A stretch of DNA of 64,000 bases from Pteria penguin. Its lineage: Eukaryota; Mollusca; Bivalvia; Pterioida; Pteriidae. The stretch lies in the NCBI GenBank assembly GCA_035048485.1, contig CM068587.1, forward strand, positions 53,001,501 to 53,065,500. The letters are read 5' to 3'. Within the stretch, counting starts at the first letter, position 1. The number at the start of each line of letters is the position of its first letter. Positions 9,334 to 19,215 of the stretch are shown here, one piece after another. The translations under genes were made by a program, and so were the position numbers. The notes below the pieces were generated by a model. The model was given only the letters and a program-made list of their open reading frames with translations, was not told where the DNA came from and made no database searches.

Positions 9334-12234
9334 TCAATGTCCGTGCTCATAGCATATCGGTCCCTCATTTGCTGATGAAATGTGTGTATTCACAGCCTCA
9401 GTCTCATCATTTCGCTGAAGCGTTGTTGTCACATTCGGTGGCTCTGAAATGGCACCAAACTGACTGTTCCCAGAGGGATGGGAATCAACGGTCGGAATAA
9501 ATTTGCCGGTTGGTGAAAACTTGGGAGCCGAAGTAGAGTTAGGCTTTGCAGGGCTCCTACGAATGGGATTGTAGACCGGTTTGTCCCAATCATCAGTGTC
9601 AGCGTCGTAACCCATATCCACATCAGACAAAAGATGAGTCTGTCTGTCCTGCAATGCAATTCGGTTAACAACTGGTATTGCATGAACAGACGGATTGTCA
9701 ATTTCACTGTCACTTACACTGGGACACAAGAGAGATGCAAGTGGTTGTCCATCTGGAAGAGTGATTTGTCCAGTTGATTCCGGTACAGATGGAAAGAACG
9801 GGTTCTCCTCGTCGGGGCTGTCTACCATCGGTATCGCGTCCTCTGCAGTTCCACGTGAAAGAGCATCTGCCACCACCATCTGCGATGCTGATTTGTACTC
9901 TATCTGAAAGTTGAATTGCTGCAAAATGGTCATCCAGCGTTTGTAGATAGCTCCCTTGAGCTTCTTCTGAAAAAGAGGACGAAGTGCTTGATGATCACAT
10001 TCTACAACAAAAGCATTCCCTCGGAGATACAATGCACAGTCCATAATGGCTGTTGTCATGCCCAGCAGTTCCAGCTTCGTCGGACCATATGCCCTTTGCC
10101 ATTTCGAAAGAGCCTTGGATCCAAACCGAACCACACGCAGAGAGTCTGGTGAGTTATCTGCAGAGTGAAACTGATATAAAACGTATCCAATACCCCTGCT
10201 ACATGTGTCTACCGCAAGACGAAATTGCAGATCAAAACGGAGAAATGCTAACATCCGTGATTCCACTAAGGAGTCCTTCAAGTCATTGAACGCTGCCTTG
10301 TGAACATCTGCCCAATGAAAAGTGATCTTGTTCTTCAACAGATAATACAACGGATCAGCTGTTGCACTGAAGTTCGGAATGAACTTTCGAAACCATCCGA
10401 TCATTCCCAAGAATCGTCGTAGGGATTTCGCATTTCTCGGTGGCGGAAAGTCGTAAATTGCCTGCACTCTATCACTAGGAGGAAGAATTCCTTCTTTAGA
10501 TATAAAATGCCCTAAGAAAACAACCTCGGATTTGGCAAACTTACACTTTCGTGGGCCTAGTTTGAGTCCAGCACTGCGAAACCTACGGAATACTTCCTCG
10601 AACGTATCGGAGCAAATCAAAACATCATCTAAATAACACAGCGCACTCTCAAAAGTAAGACCATGCAATACCTTGTCCATCAAGAGCTGAAATGTACTGG
10701 GGGATGTTCGCAATCCCATAGGAAGGCGCAAAAACTTGCATGTGCCAAAGCATGTGTTGAATGCCGTGTAACGTGTAGAATCTTCTGCAATGCCCATCTG
10801 AAAGAATCCTGACGAAAGGTCAATAGAGGTCAAGTAATTTTGGGTTCTAGCTGTGAAGGACTCCGTCAAATCCTGAAGATCAGGGATTGTGTAACGGAAC
10901 TCCTCGAGTTGCGAGTTAAGATAACGAAAGTAACAACAGAATCGGTACGACCTAAGGGCCTCCTTCTTCGATATTGTAGGTCCCGATGGCCTCTTACCTT
11001 TCTTGTTCACTTTAGAGACCAGTAGCATTGGACTTGTGATTGGTACATTCTCGCTATCACTCACCGAAGCAATTATACCCTGCTGTAAAAGTTCATCAAG
11101 CTGATGTCTAAGAACTACCTTTTTCTCCGGTGAGAGACGATGCGCCCTCTGGTGGCAAGATCTGGCATCCGTCTTAAGATGAATCTGATGCTGCACTAAT
11201 GTAGTGTAACCTAAAGATGGGTTTTCTTTAGTAACAAACAAGTCCTTATATCGATATAAACACTTGCTCAGAACCTGCACTTCATAACTACCAAGATTGT
11301 CATTTTCTAACATGAAATTGTCTAAAAATAAATTCATATCATTTAGACTACCCTCAGACAATGAAGTCTCATTTTCCATCTGCAACCTAGGTTGTGGGTT
11401 ACTAGAGTGTCCTTGCAACCTGATTTCGTCTTTGTCACTGTTATAAGGTTGTGGGTCACACTGGCTTACATGCACGTTACATTTCCCTGTGACAACACTA
11501 TTTACATTTTTCTCATCACCTGAAGTGGTAGAACACTCATTTTGTATCACTACATGTGCACATTCTGGTTTTGAAGTTTTCTGTTGCATTTCACCAACAT
11601 TACATGCTAAAACATGATATGATGAATCTAACAATGTCAACTTAGCTACATTTTTACCTCTAGGTATACTGACAATGGTATTGGAAGGATTTAAAATCTT
11701 GATAGGTATTTTGTGATCTACAGTCACAGATACTAAAGCTTTACACACACATAATGACAATTTATCTGAAATTTGTCTTTCACAGAAACCCTGTGTACCA
11801 AAGGCAAGTTTATCTGAAAGTTTACCCCATATTATTGTCTCTGAGTTCGGCAATACATCTATAGCTTTGACACATTTCACACTACAAGAAGATGACGATA
11901 CTTGTCTATCAGCAAAATTCAAAGTAATATTCTTTGCACACATGAACCCTGTACCAAGAATAAATGGATGTGATGCCTCACTAATAATATACACAGTTAC
12001 TCTATGCTTTTCACCACTACTAAGTTTAACCTTGACATTACACTGACCTTCTACCCGTACATTGCTATTATTGGCTAATGTAATATCAGACTGCATTAAT
12101 ATTGTTCTATCAATCAAAGTTTTACATGAAACAGGTATTTTGTCATACAAGTATTTTGATATAAGGTTTATGGAACTACCAGTATCAAGTAATGCAGAAA
12201 CTTTCATGTTACCTATAGCAACAGACATAAACAA
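9334..12234 (-). CDS. pol: Gypsy pol: protease, reverse transcriptase and RNase H (open frame of a defective element)
   Basis: 966 residues on the minus strand. Aspartic protease: SALLDTGSSINLIS at about residues 12-26, with ILGTGF near 92. Reverse transcriptase: about 370-570, with SIDLSSGFFQMGI (motif A), LPMGLRTSPSTFQ (motif B) and CYLDDVLIC (catalytic YLDD). Connection and RNase H: about 570-790, with AVDTCSRGIGYVL, KLELLGM, ECDHQAL and VADALSR. A proline-rich tether follows and the frame stops before the integrase, which resumes in shifted frames from 9175. The first in-frame Met is not the true start: the frame continues upstream through a stop near 12262 towards gag, so translation would have been as a gag-pol fusion. 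The intact length suggests recent activity. Confidence 0.9.
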   Translation of the reverse strand: MFMSVAIGNMKVSALLDTGSSINLISKYLYDKIPVSCKTLIDRTILMQSDITLANNSNVRVEGQCNVKVKLSSGEKHRVTVYIISEASHPFILGTGFMCAKNITLNFADRQVSSSSCSVKCVKAIDVLPNSETIIWGKLSDKLAFGTQGFCERQISDKLSLCVCKALVSVTVDHKIPIKILNPSNTIVSIPRGKNVAKLTLLDSSYHVLACNVGEMQQKTSKPECAHVVIQNECSTTSGDEKNVNSVVTGKCNVHVSQCDPQPYNSDKDEIRLQGHSSNPQPRLQMENETSLSEGSLNDMNLFLDNFMLENDNLGSYEVQVLSKCLYRYKDLFVTKENPSLGYTTLVQHQIHLKTDARSCHQRAHRLSPEKKVVLRHQLDELLQQGIIASVSDSENVPITSPMLLVSKVNKKGKRPSGPTISKKEALRSYRFCCYFRYLNSQLEEFRYTIPDLQDLTESFTARTQNYLTSIDLSSGFFQMGIAEDSTRYTAFNTCFGTCKFLRLPMGLRTSPSTFQLLMDKVLHGLTFESALCYLDDVLICSDTFEEVFRRFRSAGLKLGPRKCKFAKSEVVFLGHFISKEGILPPSDRVQAIYDFPPPRNAKSLRRFLGMIGWFRKFIPNFSATADPLYYLLKNKITFHWADVHKAAFNDLKDSLVESRMLAFLRFDLQFRLAVDTCSRGIGYVLYQFHSADNSPDSLRVVRFGSKALSKWQRAYGPTKLELLGMTTAIMDCALYLRGNAFVVECDHQALRPLFQKKLKGAIYKRWMTILQQFNFQIEYKSASQMVVADALSRGTAEDAIPMVDSPDEENPFFPSVPESTGQITLPDGQPLASLLCPSVSDSEIDNPSVHAIPVVNRIALQDRQTHLLSDVDMGYDADTDDWDKPVYNPIRRSPAKPNSTSAPKFSPTGKFIPTVDSHPSGNSQFGAISEPPNVTTTLQRNDETEAVNTHISSANEGPICYEHGH

Positions 12235-12404
12235 GAAATCAGAACCATGAGAATCTTCTTTCTAATTATCAAACAAATAACCATCATTATTGTCACTGTC
12301 AGTGTCACCCTCAGCACCGTCACTTGGCTGTTCCTCTGACGACGTATCGAGACGCATAACGTTAACATTGACCGTCCCAGACGTGAGCGCCCCACGGCTG
12401 GGTT

Positions 12405-13493
12405 CTACTGGTTTTCCTTCTGCGTAAAATCAATGCATTTACGAGCCAAGTGCCCATTCTGTCCAAACATCTGGCATTCTGTGTTCGGTGTCTTTTGGCC
12501 CTCACCATTCCACTTGCACTTTATTTTCACGTGCCCAAGTCCTCCACACTTATAACACGTACGTTGGGACTGGTCCGTCGATCGGGGAAAGAATTTTGTA
12601 CAGATCCGTCGTGAGCACCAGTAACCGTACCACTGGCACTGGTAGTTAGTTTTTGACAGTGTATGAACAATCAATGACATTTTCGCTTCAAGGTCCTCCA
12701 AATGTTTGGTGTGGGCGTGATTTGGGTCGGTAGATTGCATCCGTGCCACACTGCATGACGATTTTGATTGCATTGCCCCCACCTGTCGGTATCCACAGGA
12801 GTCGCCCATTTTCGCACTTTGCATGGCTTCATCAATGGTATTAGGACGGCTTGCACGTACAAAGAATTTGAGTTGATCTGGCAGACCATCAATAAATTTA
12901 GTCATGAAATCGAGAGAGGACTTGTTAAGTCTTTGCCCTTTCTTCAGAATTAGACCATAGTAATCTTCTAGCATCGTGTCATCATACAGTTTCAAATCAT
13001 TGTAGGGTTGCATCTCCGAATACAGAACGGCATTGTTGCTAGGATTTGGTTGTATATAATGGGAAACAAACGCATCACATAAAGCACGCCAAGATTTCCT
13101 ATGTATCTCGGTTAAATTCTGGAACTAAGTATATGCTGGTCCTTTAAGATGCAACGAAAATGCCGCTATCATTCGTTGACTGTCTACAATGTCACCCGTA
13201 TCTACATTGTTCATTCTCATCAACGCAATGAAATCTGACAGAAACTTGTCAGGATCTTCGGAAGGATATCCACTAAATTTCTTTAAGTTCATGGGAAACA
13301 CTGGATTCATGACTGTGGAATATGAATTGTTCATTGAAACAGATCTTGTGAAATAATCAAATATAAGCGCTTCGTCTGGCATTGACGAAACGGGACTCGG
13401 TATCAAAATGTCTGGAAATAATTGCTTTCGTGGTGTTTGCATGAAATCATCATCAATTTGTACCACAGTGTCACTAAGAAACGAGTTATTCAT
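12405..13493 (-). pseudogene. gag: Gypsy gag with two zinc knuckles, one nonsense mutation
   Basis: The frame starts MNNSFLSDTVVQ and contains a retrotransposon capsid-like region (FSGYPSEDPDKFLSDF...LKGPAYT). A TAG at about 13125 falls where such proteins have Trp (AYTWF), consistent with TGG to TAG. The frame continues through the capsid C-terminus (KFIDGLPDQLKFFV). The nucleocapsid has a good CCHC knuckle (CYKCGGLGHVKIKC) and a second, less regular one (CQMFGQNGHLARKC). It ends with a stop at 12405, beyond which the pol frame follows. Confidence 0.8.
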
Positions 13494-13580
13494 AATTTAG
13501 CCAAGATTTCCTCTGATACCTGTAAGGCATAACGCTGCAAACGGACAGCTCGTTACAATAAATAAAATTCAAATGTTAAG

Positions 13581-13591
13581 ATTCTCCACCA
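13581..13591 (-). promoter_or_regulatory. Primer binding site of the gypsy element, probably tRNA-Ala
   Basis: Directly next to the 5' LTR end, element orientation reads TGGTGGAGAAT, an 11-base complement of a tRNA 3' end ATTCTCCA plus CCA. Metazoan tRNA-Ala ends this way. The match stops after 11 bases, so the tRNA identity is an inference. Confidence 0.6.
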
Positions 13592-13762
13592 TGTCACGTG
13601 CTGGCCTTTTCGGTTGCTTTGGGGAATTATAGACCAGTGCATATCAATAAAAAGTTCCTTTTTGTGTTTCAATTTTATTCCCGCCTTTCTTCCATCAAAA
13701 CATTTGCACACTGACCAAAAACGGATCCCGACTCGCAACGGAACCGACTCTGTTTCACAACA
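13592..13762 (-). repeat. 5' LTR of the gypsy element
   Basis: 171 bp, TGTTGT...TGACA in element orientation, nearly identical to 3673-3842. Host sequence resumes at ATGG (13763). Confidence 0.9.
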
Positions 13763-14090
13763 ATGGTCGAGATAATGAAATTGTGTCTGCTATTTTAGAT
13801 GTTTTGAAATCTTCTTAAATTATTTTTTGTATCATAAGCGTATGAAAAAAAAAACCCCGGACATTTTTGGTTACTTCCTGTATGGTTTGGTTATTACTTG
13901 AATGATTTGGTTACCTCCTGTATGGTTTGGTTGACTCCTGTATGGCTCATTGTCGCGATATGACTGAAAACTGCAAATTTACCAGCCAACCATCAGGTCC
14001 GACTGGTTAACTTCTATCATTAGAAGTGTCTTTGTGTTACCAGTCTTAATTCACGATTGATAGATATTACTTATAAATCATACCCATAGA
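13763..14090 (+). pseudogene. Right half of the ORF split by gypsy, then element 3' region and a second element start
   Basis: The first 39 bases finish the ORF from 3419-3672 in the same frame, ending in AILDVLKSS and TAA. A noncoding stretch follows, then copies of the 20-bp tandem repeat (13861-13945), then ATGACTGAAAACTGC at 13957, which opens a 17-codon frame. The same repeat-then-ATG arrangement recurs at 40373-40530. An end-of-ORF, repeat, start-of-ORF order suggests either a tandem pair of elements sharing a repeat-bearing terminal region, or pseudo-LTRs. Confidence 0.4.
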
Positions 14091-14372
14091 AACTACATGT
14101 ATATGTGTCACATGATATGCGTAGGTTTTCTCTTTGATAAATAGAAAGAACACACAATTAGCATCAAATGGTTCTTCGAGATTTTCAGACAAATGCTTAC
14201 GAAATATCATATCATTAATTCAGATCAAACAAACCTTAAAGCTGTATACCCTATGTTCGCTAGTACAGTGCATATTATACGTAAATTTATTGTTTTGATT
14301 ATATATATAAGCCTAAAACATATTTCAAAAAGGGCCCTTGCAAATGTTGTGATCAAATTCGTCGTATTGAGA
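14091..14372. other. No recognisable gene
   Basis: AT-rich flank between the split element and Naiad copy B1. Two overlapping open frames on opposite strands have no motifs. Confidence 0.3.
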
Positions 14373-16978
14373 TGTAAAGATGATGGATAAATCCAAACCA
14401 CAAGTCCAAAAATCATGAAACCATAGGACATACAAAATCAATGAAAATGAAAAACAAATGGAAAATAACAAAATATGTCTACTTGAAGAGCATATATGAA
14501 CCCCTGTGATGGAGTGAGATCAGGTGCCCGGGGAGAGTGAGCATCTCCTGCTTGCTAGCAACACCCGTCACATATACCCCGTAGAAAGAGTCAAATCGTG
14601 TGAATTCCATATGTATCTATATATGGAGAAGTCGAAGTAGGTAACCTTCTAGTATAGAAGGTGTCAAATCTGTGTAAAGTGATCGGAATCGGTCTCAGTC
14701 CAGAATATCATTTAAAAGTCTGGATAACGAGATATCATATGGAGTAATAAGAGTCTCGTAACGACCGTAGAACTTCTTCAGTGACGATGCTAGTCTAGCA
14801 CATATATAACCCTGGTTGAGCAGCTTAACTGAAAGTCGCCTAGCCCTGAGAACAAAGTCATTGTAATTTGAACATGCTCTGGAATAACGTATTAACTGAG
14901 ATATGAATACGCCGTATGCGGGCGATGATGGAATGTTGCTACTTATGAAAGGAAAGTTTGTGATAGCGAAATTGAAATCGTCACGTTTGTCATAGAGTGA
15001 GGTGTTCAATTGACCATTAATGTCGAAAGACAACATAATATCTAAATACGAAGTAGAATTACTAGTTTCTGTGGTTTCTTTGACCTCCAGTTCACTTGGA
15101 TAGATGATGCTAAGGTAATCCGCGAATGAAGGATTATTAATTGAAAGCAAGTCATCTATATATCTGTAAGTAAAATTGAAGCCAAGAGCCAATTGTTTTT
15201 TTCCTTGCGAAAGCAAAGACTGAATGAACTCAGCTTCGTATGAATAAAGGAATATGTCAGCCAGAAGCGGAGCACAGTTAGTGCCCATTGGAATGCCGAC
15301 AATTTGTTGAAAAACCTTACCTCCAAACACCACAAAAATGTTATCGATAAGAAAGTTCAACATCTGAATGACAGCTGTTTCAGTGTATTTATTTTTGGAA
15401 TCAGAATTTTCCCTAACAAAGTAAGTTTTATCGTGGCCTATTACTATATATTTGAATTTGCGGCTTCCGTTTTTACTAGTAAATGCATTTTGAATAATTT
15501 CCGCTAATCTGTCTTTTAATTTCTGATGAGGGATCGTTGTGTACAGAGTCGAAAAGTCAAAAGACTTGATGGAGTGAATTTTAGTAAAACTTTTTGATTT
15601 TAGATGTTCTAACAACTCTTTTGAATTTTTAAAGATCCACATTTGATTAATTCCACTTCTGGAATATACTGTTTCGCAATATCTATGAAGGCCAGATTTA
15701 ATTTCTGATAATATTTTTGTGAGTAGCATCGATACAGATTTTGTGGAACACTTCGAGGAACCAGCGATAAAGCGTTGTTTGTACGGAGTTTTGTGCATTT
15801 TTGGAATACAGTACAAATATGGAAGTTCTAAATTCAATTTATTTGAGTCAATACCAAACGTATTGAGGACAGATTTATGATTCTCGAGTACTTCCGAAAC
15901 CGAAAAGTTCGTGAGAGTATAAGTAGGATTTCCTGGAGTTGAATTTAATCCTAATTCTTTCACTAGGCTGTCAAAATAATATTTCTTACAAGTAAATGTA
16001 TAATTATTAGATGCTTTATCTGCTGGTGTAATGATATAATGTTCTTGGAGGAAGGTAAGTTCTCTGACAACATCAGGATCTTTAAAAATAGATTCGAATC
16101 TGGTGTTTACAGAACCTTGTAATTTTCTAATTTTTGATCTCAGCAGTACTGCAATAGATTTTATCCATTCCGAAAGAGTATCGACTTGTACTTCCTCTCT
16201 TTTTGCCCATCGTGTGGCATATTCCTCGCAGCAGTTCATAATATTCTCAAAATTTTGGCTCCATGTGAATGATCTGGGTTCTCTGTATTTTGGACCTTTA
16301 AGTAAAAGTTCTCTTAATTTAGTGTTTTTAACTATATCGAGATCACCAGTAATGACATGGCCAGAAGGAGAATATACGAAATTAGATGAGGAACATGCAC
16401 ACGGTTGAGAATGGCATGCAGAGTTGCTAAGATCAAGACACTGTAGAAACCCTTTGTAATTATAAATTTTGGATGCAACTGATGGCGTGTAGCTATAGGA
16501 AATACATGGCGGATCTTTGTTTTTGAAATATGGAGGTATTTTCTCTACAACAGACTTATGATTTAAAATTTGGCCGAAATCTAAATAATCAATGCCTTTA
16601 TTTGCAAATTTAATTTTGATGAAAGGGCGATTAGATTTTTCCATAGAAATATCGGACTTGACGGGACGAAAAAGTCTAGCGGTCGATATGTCCATAATAA
16701 TGCCATCTAGTCTATACTCTGCAGAGCTTATATCAGTAAATATACGGTGTCTGGACGATACGTACAACTCGTGTAATTTTCTGAGTGAAATAGAATAAAG
16801 TTTTGTACGAATGTGATGAAGGCCCAAAGGTTTATTTATAAATGGCAAAAGAGCATCAAAGGAAATATTATGTATTTCAGGTTTGTTGTATTTGCGTGTA
16901 CCATGACTTCGATGCCTCCTCTGGCTTTTGTTGAATAAACCGAGTACGTTAACTGATTGACACGCAGGACTAGTGAGA
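14373..16978 (-). mobile_element. Naiad Penelope-like element, subfamily B, copy B1 (5'-truncated, RT frame open)
   Basis: The 3' end (14373-14694) is the standard subfamily B tail: in plus orientation it begins TGTAAAGATGATGGATAAAT and contains the hairpin CCTTCTAGTATAGAAGG. Homology to copy B4 begins at about 16978, inside the end of the GIY-YIG nuclease domain, so the nuclease is lost. On the far side of that junction lies an oppositely oriented Naiad 3' fragment (17015-17160). Head-to-head joins are typical of Penelope-like elements. Confidence 0.9.
14695..16978 (-). CDS. Naiad subfamily B reverse transcriptase (N-terminal nuclease missing)
   Basis: About 760 codons remain open, ending with TAG-free sequence up to a stop after SRLLNDILD. 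There is no credible Met at the 5' side: the frame runs up to the truncation point, and a Leu codon at 16846-16848 is only internal. Order: end of the nuclease linker (TSPACQSVNVLGLFNKS); basic segment; a CxC linker motif (SQPCACSSS, about 150 residues into the part after LPFINKP); fingers with YIITPADKASNNYTFTCKKY; CIPKMHKTPYKQRFI; motif A FDFSTLYTTIPH; motif B GIPMGTNCAPLLADI; motif C TYRYIDDLLS (catalytic DD); TSYLDIMLSF; thumb with YDKRDDFNFAITNFPF. The insert between motif A and motif B matches the long fingers/palm layout of this clade. The Cys codon at 15988-15990 is the position occupied by UGA in subfamily A. Confidence 0.9.
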
Positions 16979-17014
16979 CATGGCTGTCTAAAACGCGATG
17001 TTTGTAAACAGAAT

Positions 17015-17160
17015 GTTTACAACCAACTTTCATACCTTGAATAGGAAATTTGACTTCGTGTTCGTGTCTCCTTCATGTGTTCATATATTTATATTTATGT
17101 ATTTAATTCCTCGACTTGAAAAGTTGTTGGAGGACTTTTGCGACGGGAGTTCTTCGAGGG
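17015..17160 (+). mobile_element. Naiad-like 3' region fragment, subfamily C
   Basis: Matches 41445-41560 (TGTCTCCTTCATGTG, ATTCCTCGACTTGAAA and flanks) in the same orientation. At 41570-41600 that copy continues into the CCCGGGCACCTGATCTCAC box of Naiad 3' regions, which places this fragment in the same group. Confidence 0.55.
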
Positions 17161-18177
17161 TTTGAAGAAACACAAATGTTATTAACGCAAAGTTAATAAC
17201 CTTAGCCATACCAGATAAATACAGTTTTTATTTTACATGCTCTAATTTTGAAATTATACCGAATAATAGGGTATTAAACTTTAATAAATGACTAGGAGTT
17301 CCCCGAAGGAAGTGCAAATTAAATAGATAAATATCCAGAAACATTCAATGTCAACAAAATTTTGGCGGCTTGGCATTTATCGATTTTCCACTTGAGAAAG
17401 ACCAAGTAGTAGAAATGTGTGGACGTCGAGAAATTCTTGTTATTTATTCACATATTTATTTATTTAATCTTCAAAAACGTCGACCTTTTTCACCGACAGA
17501 AGCCAACATTTATAGTTTTCGATTACCGAATTAAACAGAATTTAAAAATTTGTAAAAGGAAAAAAAATCACAGAGCGACATAAACATCTATGGCGACTTA
17601 CTTCTATGATTTTAACAAAATGAGGGTAAAGACCTTTTTTCTCAAAAGTTTTACAAACTTTTATATTCCCACAATCTTTCAGTCATAGTCATGTCAATCA
17701 GCTGGCATGTTTTATTAGAGCTCGTAAAGCGGGAGCGCCCCTGTTTGAGGGCCCTTTTCTATCTTTTCTTGAGTCATAGAATACATACAGAATAATGGCA
17801 AAAACTGTGGGACAATAATGACTATAATGAAATCATAGTTTTAAAAAGAGGTTTCGGTTGCTTTTTTATTTCAGCACAGAAATTATTATGTCCAAGAAGT
17901 TTTTGATGGATTTAAGTAACAGTTCAATGGCTATAGATTGTGCAGTGGTAATTATTTTCATTAAATATGACCGAGAACAGAAACCCCTTGTGCAGGGTAC
18001 AATGTGGTTCTGTAATACCAAAGAAATGATTAAAAATTAAAGCACATCTTAATAGATTTAATGAAAACGAAAAAGGAAAAAGCTAAATCATGATCAAAAG
18101 GTGATATGTTTAAAATATGGTTAAGGATTATGTAAGCAATACATTATTGAAAGCCTATCCATTATTAAGATACTAGA
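17161..18177. other. No recognisable gene
   Basis: AT-rich intergenic sequence. The plus frame at 17858-18040 is short with no motif. Confidence 0.3.
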
Positions 18178-19215
18178 TTGTACATATGTACCTCCAATAA
18201 CTCTGGGTTCTTTTCCAACAAACAATATACTTCATATAAATACTGGACTTGCAAGGAATTATGTAAAGCACTAGATTTTCTCATGAATAATATTTTTGTG
18301 CAATTTGATGGCAAGATATATCAACAAATAGTTGGGATTCCTATGGGTACTAACTGCGCGCCTCTGATAGCAGATTTATTTCTTTATTGTTATGAGAGGG
18401 ATTTTATGGTTTCTATTCAAAAATCTAAACGTTTTGACCTCATTGACAAATTTAATAATACTTGCAGATATCTGGATGATATTTTGGTTATCGACAACCC
18501 TGAATTCGAACAATTTATATCAGAAATATATCCACCAGAGCTCACATTGAATAAAGCTAATACTTGAGATAAATCTACACCTTTCTTAGATTTAAACATC
18601 AAAATTATCAACAACCTAATATATACTAATATTTATGATAAACGTGAGGATTTTGGATTTCCTATTGTAAATTTCCCTTACTTGGATGGCGATGTCCCTC
18701 GACTCCCATCATATGGTATCTATATATCTCAATTAGTTCGATTTGTCAGAGGCTGCACCGATGTTTTGGACTTTCATAAACGAAATTTACAAATTACTAC
18801 TAAACTTTTAATTCAGGGTTACAGATATCACAAGCTAAGAAAAACATTCGGCAAATTCTTCAGATCTTATTCAGAACTTCTATCTAAATTTGGAAATATT
18901 TCTTTTCAACAGTATGTATCCAATGGAATTTCCCATCCTAATTTTTACGGTGATCTCGTATATAAACTAAGGAAAGTAAAAGGCTCCGATAACGTTATTT
19001 TATCATGTAATAAAATAGTCAAACGTTTCCTAAATAGACAATATGATATTGAGATCATCGAAAAGACTATAGGTCTTGTATTTGGCCCCTCTACAGCCTT
19101 ATGCAGACTTTTACTTGAACGTTGCACGCTGACTAACAGGGCGGTGGGACTATATGACGGGCCTTGTCCAAACCTCTTTCAGAGGAGACATGGTCCTGAA
19201 CCTCGTCCCCTCTGA
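18178..19215 (+). CDS. Naiad subfamily A RT fragment; open if UGA at 18565-18567 is read as selenocysteine
   Basis: Frame: CTSNNSGFFSNKQYTSYKYW, motif B GIPMGTNCAPLIADLF, motif C CRYLDDILV, YPPELTLNKANT, UGA (18565-18567), then DKSTPFLDLNIKIIN and the thumb (YDKREDFGFPIVNFPYLD...). The only interruption across about 345 codons is this UGA, and copy A1 has UGA at the identical codon. The codon lies ten residues before the conserved FLDL motif, where subfamily B has Thr/Ser. The frame ends in this copy at 19213-19215, but it lacks one G of the GGTGGGGAC seen in A1, so the original stop was probably the UGA at 19155-19157. 5' truncation removes the nuclease and the site of the Cys-position UGA. 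Confidence 0.8.
19146..19209 (+). promoter_or_regulatory. SECIS element (form 2) in the Naiad A 3' region
   Basis: Helix I: GGGAC 19146-19150 with GTCCC 19205-19209. Core quartet: AUGA 19154-19157 opposite UGA 19197-19199. Helix II: 19159-19168 with 19187-19196 (nine of ten pairs, one G-U and one U-U). Twelve bases separate the quartet from the AAA bulge (19170-19172). A third helix, CCTCT 19173-19177 with AGAGG 19181-19185, closes on a 3-base loop. These are the defining features of eukaryotic form-2 SECIS elements, which recruit SBP2 so that UGA is read as Sec. The spacing matches the roughly one helical turn required. It lies about 590 bases after the UGA at 18565, a workable distance. Confidence 0.85.

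Larger units (their letters stand above)
3673..13762 (-). mobile_element. Ty3/gypsy LTR retrotransposon with chromodomain-type integrase, inactive
   Basis: The element is complete in outline and runs right to left: 5' LTR 13592-13762, tRNA primer site 13581-13591, gag 13493-12405, protease-RT-RNase H 12234-9334, integrase zinc finger and core 9175-8373, integrase tail with GPY/F and chromodomain 8353-7320, polypurine tract 3843-3851, and 3' LTR 3673-3842. The host bases ATGG flank both ends (3669-3672 and 13763-13766), a 4-bp target duplication. Inactivating damage includes stops in gag and at the gag/pol junction, frameshifts before the integrase, loss of the middle of the integrase core, a MITE at 7977-8185 and a 2.2-kb Naiad at 4635-6800. 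The LTRs are still about 95% identical by eye, so the insertion is not very old. Confidence 0.9.
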
